From positions 1 through 40,019 of the forward strand of contig JAUWNJ010000030.1 in the NCBI GenBank assembly GCA_030612725.1: a stretch of 40,019 nucleotides of DNA, in the 5' to 3' direction. The stretch comes from Planctomycetales bacterium. GTDB taxonomy: Bacteria; Planctomycetota; Phycisphaerae; SM23-33. The notes beneath the pieces were generated by a model that was not told the DNA's origin, did not search any database, and worked only from the letters and a program-made list of their open reading frames with translations. This document shows positions 23,400 through 29,966 of this stretch, in pieces. Made by a program: the position numbers and the translations under genes. Each line of letters begins with the position of its first letter. Position 1 is the first letter of the stretch.

Positions 23400-24662
23400 A
23401 TGGCTACTTACCATTATGAAGCTATGAACAGTGTCGGCCAGAGCGTTAAAGGCGATGTCGATGCCGTCAGTAACGAGGAAGCGGTCTCCAAAATCCGTGG
23501 GATGGGGCACTTTCCCACGAAGGTCAAAGAGCGTTCGGGTGGTCGAAAATCGGCTTCGGCCGCCGCTGCTGCTACCGGTGTCGGGCCGGCAGCGGCGCCC
23601 AAACGTCGAACGGTGGGAAGAGTTCCCGCGAAACTGTTGACGCAGTTCGCCAGGCAACTTTCTACACTTCAGGACGCCGGATTACCGTTGCTGCGAAGCC
23701 TGAGAATCCTTGAAGAGCAGCAGAAACCGGGAATGCTCCGAATAGCCATTCGTCTTGTGGCTGAAGACGTCGAGGGAGGCGCTACGCTTTCCGAGGCAAT
23801 GGCAAAACATCCCAAAGCCTTCGATAAACTCTTTACCAACATGGTCGCCGCCGGTGAAGCCGGTGGCGTGCTCGACGTGGTCCTTCGCCGATTGGCCGAC
23901 TTTATGGAAGCGTCGCAGAAACTCAAACGAAGGATAATCGGCGCGATGGTGTATCCCGCTGTGGTTATCTCCGCTGCTATTGGGATCGTCATGGGGATTA
24001 TGATATTCATTATTCCCAAGTTCATGGACATCTTTGACCAGTTCGGTGCCGGCAATCTCCCCGCCCCTACCCTGTTGCTCATGAAAATGTCCGGCTGGCT
24101 CACGAAGGAGTGGGGATGGGCGTACATACTGGCTTTTCCGTTGGCGTTGTTCATTATTTTCAGGTTGCTTCGCATGTCCGACGGTGGGCGGTATTTTGTC
24201 GATTCACTGAAACTGAAGATTCCGGTAATGGGCAAGATATTAGCCAAAACGGCGGTGTCGCGATTTACCCGAACGCTCGGGACGCTGCTGACGGCGGGTG
24301 TGCCGATTCTTGAAGCCATTAACATTACACGCGAGACGAGCGGAAACGAGGTCTTCGCCAAGGCGCTCAAGAAGGTCCACGACGGAATCCGTGAGGGCGA
24401 CGACTTCGCCGCTCCGTTGCGACAGGCAAAGATCGTAGAACCGATGGTAGTCAATATGATAGACGTCGGCGAGGAAACAGGCGACCTGGATAAAATGCTC
24501 TCCAAAGTCGCCGACACCTACGACGAAGAGATTCAGACGATGGTGGCGGCTATGGTCTCGCTGCTGGAACCGGTGATGGTTATCACGCTGGGTGTAATCG
24601 TCGGGTTTATCGTCGTCGCTATCTTCATGCCGCTACCCAAACTTATTTCATCGGTAAAATAA
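23400..24662 (+). CDS. gspF: GspF/PilC-family inner membrane platform protein
   Basis: 420 residues, the normal size. N-terminal cytoplasmic segment (MATYHYEAMNSVGQSVKGDVDA) with an Ala-rich linker (~50-70), then two T2SSF domains: the first from LTQFARQLSTLQDAGLPLLRSL, the second from FTRTLGTLLTAGVPILEAI, each followed by the GE.GG/GE.TG turn (AAGEAGGVLD; DVGEETGDLDKML). Three membrane helices at ~180-203, ~243-260 and ~390-412. It forms the base on which the ATPases act and recruits pilin subunits. AAGGA about 10 bases upstream of the ATG. Confidence 0.95.
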   Translation: MATYHYEAMNSVGQSVKGDVDAVSNEEAVSKIRGMGHFPTKVKERSGGRKSASAAAAATGVGPAAAPKRRTVGRVPAKLLTQFARQLSTLQDAGLPLLRSLRILEEQQKPGMLRIAIRLVAEDVEGGATLSEAMAKHPKAFDKLFTNMVAAGEAGGVLDVVLRRLADFMEASQKLKRRIIGAMVYPAVVISAAIGIVMGIMIFIIPKFMDIFDQFGAGNLPAPTLLLMKMSGWLTKEWGWAYILAFPLALFIIFRLLRMSDGGRYFVDSLKLKIPVMGKILAKTAVSRFTRTLGTLLTAGVPILEAINITRETSGNEVFAKALKKVHDGIREGDDFAAPLRQAKIVEPMVVNMIDVGEETGDLDKMLSKVADTYDEEIQTMVAAMVSLLEPVMVITLGVIVGFIVVAIFMPLPKLISSVK

Positions 24663-24673
24663 AAACCATAACA

Positions 24674-24818
24674 GAATTTACCGCAGAGAACGCAGAGAAC
24701 GCAGAGGTATTAAAAGAATTGGAAGAAACAGAAAAAACGGAATTTACCGCAAAGAACAAATAAAAAAACTTTTTTGTTTCTTTTCTCTGCGTTCTTTGCG
24801 TGCTCTGCGGTGAAGTTC
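24674..24818. repeat. ACCGCAGAG-family inverted repeat (copy 2)
   Basis: Left arm 24674-24707 (tandem ACGCAGAG units), a second partial left unit near 24740-24758, an A/T-rich middle, and the right arm 24784-24818 ending GCTCTGCGGTGAAG. Same family as 5694-5791, less perfect and with an extra left unit. It lies between gspF and the first prepilin gene and gives rise to a spurious extended start for the latter. Confidence 0.85.
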
Positions 24819-24866
24819 TTTGTTGTTGTATGTTCTGATAAAAAGGCAGAAAGGTTGGTCGGAAGC

Positions 24867-25673
24867 ATGATAAGACATTCTGGGAAATTCGGGGCTACCG
24901 GCGAATGCAAAAATGCCGCCTTCACGCTCGTCGAACTGCTTGTGGTGATCAGTATAATGGCGCTACTGATAGGGATACTGCTCCCGACCCTTTCAGGCGC
25001 TCGCAAGGAAGCGGCAAATATCAAAACCGGCGCTCGCATATCCGAACTGTCCGGCGGATGCATTATGTACTACAAAACACACGGGTACTATCCAGGCCAG
25101 CAGTATTCCGGCGAATTGGGAAGCAACAGCGACAGTAAATTCACAGGTAGCCAGTGGTTGGCCAGGTCGCTCTTCAGCGACTTCAACAACTCGGCTGTCC
25201 AGGTCGACCAGAGGTATCCCTTGTCACGGTATGCTCCGGTAAAACCTGCTGATGATCTCATCGAACCCAATTACAGCGCAACCATAGATATTGATGGGAC
25301 TGGTTACAAGTTCGAGTTCGGAACAATCTCTGACCAAAACAAATCTTCCAAAACCAGAGAGGTTCTACCAATCCTGTATTATCCCGCCCGTCCGGGCGAA
25401 AGCGGGCTGGCGCAGTACCAGATGAGCGACAATTCCGATTACAAGAACGATGCCGGGGGTAACATCGTTTGGAAATGGAAAACCTCGGATGGAGTGGAAC
25501 ACAGCGGCGACGACCAGGCAGCCTTTGAGAACTACATCAAGGACCGGCGGTTTCAGAGCGACGCCAGCACGACGCCGTACAATCCCGGAGCGTTCCTGCT
25601 TATCGCCGCCGGGAGGGACCGCGTCTTCGGTACCGGCGACGATCTTCGTTACCCCACGTTCAAGAGCGATTGA
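24867..25673 (+). CDS. Prepilin-like protein 1 (type II pseudopilin family)
   Basis: 268 residues. Leader MIRHSGKFGATGECKNAA, then the processing motif FTLVELLVVISIMALLIGILLP with Glu at +5 and the long hydrophobic helix that anchors the subunit in the inner membrane and packs the fibre core. Residue -1 is Ala instead of the usual Gly. The C-terminal domain is soluble and Tyr/Asp-rich, with LLIAAGRDRVFGTGDDLRYP near the end, reminiscent of the calcium-binding loop of major pseudopilins. The start at 24867 is chosen because the longer frame begins inside an intergenic repeat. Four-base spacing to the next prepilin gene. Confidence 0.85.
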   Translation: MIRHSGKFGATGECKNAAFTLVELLVVISIMALLIGILLPTLSGARKEAANIKTGARISELSGGCIMYYKTHGYYPGQQYSGELGSNSDSKFTGSQWLARSLFSDFNNSAVQVDQRYPLSRYAPVKPADDLIEPNYSATIDIDGTGYKFEFGTISDQNKSSKTREVLPILYYPARPGESGLAQYQMSDNSDYKNDAGGNIVWKWKTSDGVEHSGDDQAAFENYIKDRRFQSDASTTPYNPGAFLLIAAGRDRVFGTGDDLRYPTFKSD

Positions 25674-25676
25674 GAA

Positions 25677-26450
25677 ATGAACACAAAGCGAGACATTTTA
25701 CGAAAATCGCACGGATTCGTTGAGAAATCCGCAATTCCTGCCTGCCTCCGGCAGGTAGGCAGGCGCAATCCACAATCCGCGATTGGTTTTACGCTTGTTG
25801 AACTATTGGTGATTGTCTCGATTATTGCGCTTCTTGTAGGGATGCTCCTGCCGACACTGAATAAATTTCGCGATGTGAGCAGGAAGGCGAAAACCCGGGC
25901 AATCATCAGCATGATTGACGGTGCGTGCCAGCAGTATTTCACCGATTTTGAGGACTATCCCCCAAGCCAGGACAACGACGACTACAACGGATGGACCGGA
26001 AGCGAGTTGATAACGTTGTTCCTGACGGGCTATGGCCCTGACAAGAACGACGACGGCATACCTGATGTTGCTAATCTGGATACCGACGACGGCGTTGACG
26101 GTTTCGGCTTCCGCCTGGAGCATCGGGGATGGGTGTATGGTCAGTACGGCGTGGAGAAACTGGACACACGCATCAACATCAGGCCTGAATTCGTCGATGC
26201 GAGGTTAGGAGAATCCGGGGGCAACCCGATACTGTACTACCGCTGGACAGGGTCGCGATACAATGCTTCGCACAATACCAACGGCCCGGGAGACGGTAGT
26301 CAAGCCATTCTGGACGAATACGTCAGGGACGCCGATGGAGGAGCGTATTACCGGACCGATTTTATCCTGATCAGCAGGGGGCTTAACGGAGATTGGGACG
26401 AAGCGGGTGGTGCAGAGAACGACGATGTTACAAACTTCTTTAATAGATAA
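25677..26450 (+). CDS. Prepilin-like protein 2, with repeat-encoded leader
   Basis: 257 residues. The processing motif G|FTLVELLVIVSIIALLVGMLLP begins at residue 38. The preceding 37 residues are long for this class, and residues ~20-36 are encoded by dispersed repeat DNA. The globular part is Asp/Gly-rich: DKNDDGIPDVANLDTDDGVDG could be a calcium-binding region. The end ILISRGLNGDWDEAGG corresponds to the C-terminal loop seen in the other prepilins here. It shares overall plan with prepilin 1, so the two are probably paralogues. Confidence 0.85.
   Translation: MNTKRDILRKSHGFVEKSAIPACLRQVGRRNPQSAIGFTLVELLVIVSIIALLVGMLLPTLNKFRDVSRKAKTRAIISMIDGACQQYFTDFEDYPPSQDNDDYNGWTGSELITLFLTGYGPDKNDDGIPDVANLDTDDGVDGFGFRLEHRGWVYGQYGVEKLDTRINIRPEFVDARLGESGGNPILYYRWTGSRYNASHNTNGPGDGSQAILDEYVRDADGGAYYRTDFILISRGLNGDWDEAGGAENDDVTNFFNR
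25737..25787 (+). repeat. Two repeat modules inside the leader of prepilin 2
   Basis: A CCTGCC / GGCAGG palindrome (25737-25763, hairpin with TCC loop) followed directly by AATCC(A/G)C heptamers (25766-25781). Together they encode residues ~20-36 of the leader and end two bases before the codon for the -1 Gly. Confidence 0.75.
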
Positions 26451-26487
26451 CCCGCCTACCTACTGAAGGTGGGCAGAGAGGTTTCCG

Positions 26488-27012
26488 ATGAAAAGCAACG
26501 CTTTACATTCCGTTCAAGGGTGGCACAGGTTTGCAACCTGTGTACGCCGCACAGGTTACAAATCTGTGCCACGGGGTTTCACGCTGGTGGAGATGCTTGT
26601 GGTGATAAGCATCATTGCCATTCTGGTTACGATTGTTGTGGGTGTTACTCATATAGTTCTCGCCAGGGCGTCAGCCGAGGAGACCAGAACCAATATGCAG
26701 GTAATCCTCCAGGCGATTGAAGCCTTTCGCGAGACCGACGAAACTAATGACTATCCACCATCGACCGCAGGAACCCCTGATGATCACAACGCCAAACTGT
26801 ACAAGGCGCTGAAAGACAATCCTGCCGCCAGGAAGATACTGGGGCCTCTTCCCGATGATGCGATTAGGGGCGACAGATTCGTGGACGGCTTTGGGATGAG
26901 GATGGATTACAGTTCCGACGGTGGCGTCGGAGGAGCACCGGTGCTTATCTCCGCCGGAGCCGACAGCGACTTCGGCACGGCACAAGACAACATTCGTTCG
27001 GATAACCAATAA
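26488..27012 (+). CDS. Prepilin-like protein 3 (GspG-like major pseudopilin)
   Basis: 174 residues, close in size and layout to GspG. G|FTLVEMLVVISIIAILVTIVV starts at residue 31, then a helical arm (RTNMQVILQAIEAFRETDE) and a small beta domain with NDYPPSTAG, LDP-like KILGPLPDDAIRGDRFVDGFG, and ISAGADSDFGTAQDNI at the end, matching the SxGxDG...DDI signature of major pseudopilins. This is the best candidate for the main fibre subunit. The leader is repeat DNA; a GTG at 26566 would give a short leader (MPRG) but has no ribosome site. GAGAGG precedes ATG 26488 by about 8 bases. Confidence 0.88.
   Translation: MKSNALHSVQGWHRFATCVRRTGYKSVPRGFTLVEMLVVISIIAILVTIVVGVTHIVLARASAEETRTNMQVILQAIEAFRETDETNDYPPSTAGTPDDHNAKLYKALKDNPAARKILGPLPDDAIRGDRFVDGFGMRMDYSSDGGVGGAPVLISAGADSDFGTAQDNIRSDNQ
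26521..26571 (+). repeat. 22-bp inverted repeat inside prepilin 3 leader
   Basis: Arms 26521-26542 and 26550-26571 (outer TGGCACAG, inner AACCTGTG) are complementary at 20 of 22 bases around a 7-base loop. The stem forms within the first 28 codons of the gene and stops two bases before the codons for RGFTLVE. In mRNA it would form a strong hairpin about 30 bases after the start codon. Confidence 0.85.
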
Positions 27013-27014
27013 CT

Positions 27015-27836
27015 ATGAAAAAGCGATCGGACAATCAGTCCACGGATTACCCGCCTTCGCCAGGCTACGGTGTGGCAAGCACAGATTACACGGATTTTGA
27101 ATCCGGGCAATCCGCAATCCGCAATCCGCAATCCACAATCAGGCCGGCGTTCACGATTATCGAATTGCTGGTGGCTATTTCCATAATATCGCTGGTGTTG
27201 ACGATCACGATGCCGGGGATAATCAAGCTGTTCACCGCCGGTACGGACCTCCAGTCGCGGAACGTCATAAGCGGGATGCTTGGCGCTGCCCGCGCCGCCG
27301 CCATCGAAAACCAGTCGTACGCGGGCGTGCACGTGCAGATCGGTACCGATGGGAAATGCTGGGCGGCGGTGATGCAATTAGACAAAGTCTCCGGTAAGTT
27401 TGTTCCCGTCAGTGGTTTCCCCCCGAAATCAATGCCGGGAGATATGGCCTTCGGGGGGATTTCATCCGATTACGTTTCGGGTAGTCATTATACAAACGAC
27501 GTCAACACTGACCGGGATGGGTTTACCACCTTCAACGTAATCTTCAGCCCGGACGGTTCACTGACCGGCCGGGTTAACGGTAACCTTCCTCAAATCGAGA
27601 CGGACGTGAAGATTTTCGGTGGGGACGGCGCTACGCCGAAGCAGAAAATATGGGAACCTTGTCTTCCTGCCGGCACCGGTCCTACTCTTGATGAGGACGG
27701 TGTTCGCGCGATAACGGCATTTCATTATAAAACGTTTAAGGTGATGCCGGACAGACAGTCCTGGCTTGAAAAGAACGGACAATTTTTGTGCATCAACCCC
27801 TATACAGGCAAACTACTGCCGGATGAGCAGGAATAA
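27015..27836 (+). CDS. Prepilin-like protein 4 (GspH-like)
   Basis: 273 residues. A|FTIIELLVAISIISLVLTITMPGI at residue 46, then ISGMLGAARAAAIENQSYAGVHVQ, the helix-strand arrangement of GspH/FimT minor pseudopilins. The 45-residue leader contains MKKRSDNQSTDY, a segment GYGVASTDY and QSAIRNPQSTI, the last encoded by AATCCGC heptamers. Residue -1 is Ala. The ATG is 2 bases after the previous stop and lacks a Shine-Dalgarno, so it likely depends on coupling. The stop overlaps the next ATG (TAATG). Confidence 0.85.
   Translation: MKKRSDNQSTDYPPSPGYGVASTDYTDFESGQSAIRNPQSTIRPAFTIIELLVAISIISLVLTITMPGIIKLFTAGTDLQSRNVISGMLGAARAAAIENQSYAGVHVQIGTDGKCWAAVMQLDKVSGKFVPVSGFPPKSMPGDMAFGGISSDYVSGSHYTNDVNTDRDGFTTFNVIFSPDGSLTGRVNGNLPQIETDVKIFGGDGATPKQKIWEPCLPAGTGPTLDEDGVRAITAFHYKTFKVMPDRQSWLEKNGQFLCINPYTGKLLPDEQE
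27107..27140 (+). repeat. AATCCGC heptamer array inside prepilin 4 leader
   Basis: Four to five copies of the 7-bp unit AATCCGC, with the last varied to AATCCAC. Read in frame as QSAIRNPQSTI, ending three codons before the processing site. Same family as 18043-18064. Confidence 0.85.
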
Positions 27837-28000
27837 TGAAAAAGCAATCGAACAATCAGTCCACGGAATACCGGAATACCGGAATACCGAAAACAGGGAC
27901 TAGGGACTTGGGACTTGGGACTTGGAAAAAAAGGAAATCCGCAATCCGCAATCCGGCTTCGCCAAAAGGCTACGCCGTGACAAGTCCACAATCCGCAATC
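27836..28000 (+). repeat. Composite of several repeat families forming prepilin 5 leader
   Basis: In order: a 37-bp near copy (34 identical) of the first 37 bases of prepilin 4; three GGAATACC units (27865-27889); three GGGACTTG-like units (27896-27925); AATCCGC heptamers (27936-27955); a GGCTTCGCC...GGCTACG(C/G)(C/T)GTG module (about 27955-27980) also found at 27053-27078; heptamers again (27983-28000). The open frame is kept through all of them. Confidence 0.8.
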
Positions 28001-28693
28001 AAACGAACGGGTTTTTCGCTGGTGGAACTGATGATGTCGCTGGGCATCTTGGTGGTGGGGCTGTCGATGGTCGCAACCGCATTCCCTACTGCCATGCTGG
28101 CGACCAAATTATCCGTCGCCGACACCTCGGCCACGATGATCTCTGAAAACGCAATCTCCATCTGCCGGGTAAGGCTCTCGCACAATACCATTAAAGGATT
28201 GGGCGGAGCCCTTTGGGACGGTACCCCGCTGATCGGCGAGGCTCACACTGGTGATTTGACCTATCCGGTCGCCCATGGCACCACCGGCGCCCATCCGGAT
28301 GATTGGGTCGAAATCCCATCGGGCAGCGGTACGTGGTTTCCGCCAATCCGTTACGGTTGGCTTCTGGCTGCCCGCCAGATGAAAAGTGTCAATTGTAATG
28401 ATTATCAACTGGTCATCGTGCCTTATCGCAAGTTCCTGCCGGGAGACGCGGCGCCTGCATTTTCGACCGTTTCCACCGACGGAAACAAGATAACGTCCGG
28501 AAACGTCAGCATCGGAGCGCCGGTGATATGCAGAGCCAATGATAACGATGGTGGTAAATATGCTTTCGTTGTTGATTCAGATGGTACTCTTTCCCGTACG
28601 ATTCCCCCCGGAGAGGCTTTGACCGTAGGCCCGGACGGGCGGAATTCACCCGCGATCGGGTGTTACGTGGTTCGCACAGCCGTGGCGCCTTAG
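27836..28693 (+). CDS. Prepilin-like protein 5 (GspI/GspV-like)
   Basis: 285 residues. G|FSLVELMMSLGILVVGLSMVATAFP at residue 60; the LGILVVGLSMVA helix and the Met-rich start recall GspI/PilV minor pseudopilins. The 59-residue leader is exceptionally long and consists almost entirely of repeat modules: a near copy of the prepilin 4 start (MKKQSNNQSTEY), GGAATACC units, GGGACTTG units, AATCCGC heptamers, a GYAVTSP module, and heptamers again. The ATG overlaps the stop of prepilin 4. The C-terminal half is beta-rich with no recognised motif. Confidence 0.85.
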   Translation: MKKQSNNQSTEYRNTGIPKTGTRDLGLGTWKKRKSAIRNPASPKGYAVTSPQSAIKRTGFSLVELMMSLGILVVGLSMVATAFPTAMLATKLSVADTSATMISENAISICRVRLSHNTIKGLGGALWDGTPLIGEAHTGDLTYPVAHGTTGAHPDDWVEIPSGSGTWFPPIRYGWLLAARQMKSVNCNDYQLVIVPYRKFLPGDAAPAFSTVSTDGNKITSGNVSIGAPVICRANDNDGGKYAFVVDSDGTLSRTIPPGEALTVGPDGRNSPAIGCYVVRTAVAP

Positions 28694-28794
28694 AACGCGA
28701 ATTAGGCGAATAAAACGAATTACGCTAATAGAAAAAGAAACAACAGAACGTAGGTAGAAAGAAACAAAAAAAGATTATCTATGAGATTTCTTTT

Positions 28795-29802
28795 ATGAAC
28801 ATGACGACAGGACATTCTGACTTTGCGCATCCGAATCCGCAATCGGTAATCCGCAATCCGCAATCCGCAATCCGCAATCTGTCTGCTGCGTTTACGCTCG
28901 TGGAACTGATGGTCTCGATGACTATCCTGACGGCTATCATTCTTGTCGTCAGCACACTGCTGACTAATGCACAGCGGGCTGTGAATCTGTCCCAGAGCAC
29001 CATTACCGCCGACGCCGATGCCCGTACGGTCGTGGAGCGGATTCGTGCAGACCTGGCCGGACTGACCACTGAAGGTTTCCTTGCAATATACACCGATACC
29101 AACGGCAGGCAGCATCTGGTCTTCACCGCCGTCGGGCCGTATAAAAGCATGATCGATTCAACCATCGCCAACGCCGCCCGGATAGACTATGGACGGACCG
29201 GAACCTCCAATAAAAACGTCCTATGGCGACGGGCGACGCTGCTAAACGCCGAAAGCGCCGCAGCCACTACCAACGACCACGAAAAAATATCCCTGGCCGA
29301 GTATAAAGTCTGGAGCCGGAAGGATTTTGACTACGCACTGTACAACGAGGTTGTCGGACCGCCGAGGCAGTATGATTGGCCTGTCGGAGGCACAGTGTGG
29401 TTCGATTGTTTCACCAATATGCCGTCGATTCCGCTTCCGCCCAACAGTCTCGCGGACCTGGAAAAGCTCTGGCCTTACCTGGCGAGACCATGCCGGAACC
29501 TGAAAATAGAATGGGCCGACGGAGAATGCGACGCCACCACCAAAATGCTCATCTGGTACAACTCGGACGCGGCGAAAAAACCTGATGATTGGAAAAATCG
29601 CGATGCCGTGTATCAGGATACCCATCCGTCCCAAGATGCCGCCGAATATAATGTGGAATTGGCCGCGGGCGGCGAGAGGTATTGTGCCCTATGGACATAC
29701 AGGAAGAAAGACAACTGGCCACTGGCGCTGCGAATAACCTTTGAACTGGGTACGGGTGAAACAGCCCAGACATACGAGGTAATCGTGGACCTGCCACGGT
29801 AA
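28795..29802 (+). CDS. Prepilin-like protein 6 (GspJ-like)
   Basis: 335 residues. A|FTLVELMVSMTILTAIILVVSTLL at residue 33, then ADADARTVVERIRADLAGL and a beta-rich domain with HLVFTAVGPYK and YNVELAAGGERYCALWTYRKK, the plan of the GspJ/PilW minor pseudopilins, which cap the fibre with GspI and GspK. The leader contains NPQSVIRNPQSAIRN from heptamer repeats. A 101-base gap to prepilin 5 holds CGAATTA-type repeats. No good Shine-Dalgarno is seen before ATG 28795. Followed by a dispersed repeat and the GspK-like gene. Confidence 0.85.
   Translation: MNMTTGHSDFAHPNPQSVIRNPQSAIRNLSAAFTLVELMVSMTILTAIILVVSTLLTNAQRAVNLSQSTITADADARTVVERIRADLAGLTTEGFLAIYTDTNGRQHLVFTAVGPYKSMIDSTIANAARIDYGRTGTSNKNVLWRRATLLNAESAAATTNDHEKISLAEYKVWSRKDFDYALYNEVVGPPRQYDWPVGGTVWFDCFTNMPSIPLPPNSLADLEKLWPYLARPCRNLKIEWADGECDATTKMLIWYNSDAAKKPDDWKNRDAVYQDTHPSQDAAEYNVELAAGGERYCALWTYRKKDNWPLALRITFELGTGETAQTYEVIVDLPR
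28833..28879 (+). repeat. AATCCGC heptamer array inside prepilin 6 leader
   Basis: About six units of AATCCGC, one altered to AATCGGT, read as NPQSVIRNPQSAIRN. The array ends five codons before the processing site. Confidence 0.85.
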
Positions 29803-29804
29803 AA

Positions 29805-29948
29805 AATCCAAATAGCAAAATATAAATTCCAAACAAATTCAAAATCACAAAGTTCAATGACAAAAGACAATTGCGACGATGACTTTTTCTGTTTGGTTAT
29901 TGTTTTTTGAGATTTGTTTGGGATTTGAGATTTGTATTTTGGATTTTA
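29805..29948. repeat. AT-rich imperfect inverted repeat before the GspK-like gene
   Basis: The left half has AAAATCCAAATAGC and AAATTCCAAACAAATTC; the right half has TTGAGATTTGTTTGGG and TTGTATTTTGGATTTT, complementary with interruptions. It fills the gap between prepilin 6 and the GspK-like gene and creates a spurious N-terminal extension of the latter. Confidence 0.7.
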
Positions 29949-29966
29949 AAGGAAGAGAGGTGTACG

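Noticed and set aside
24774-24866. N-terminal extension of prepilin 1
   Set aside because: The 31 extra codons come from the ACCGCAGAG repeat's right arm and the following spacer, and they would place a hydrophobic stretch before the leader; ATG 24867 gives a normal 18-residue leader.
29907-29966. N-terminal extension of the GspK-like protein
   Set aside because: It is encoded by the AT-rich repeat; a good GGAAGAGAGG site precedes ATG 29967.
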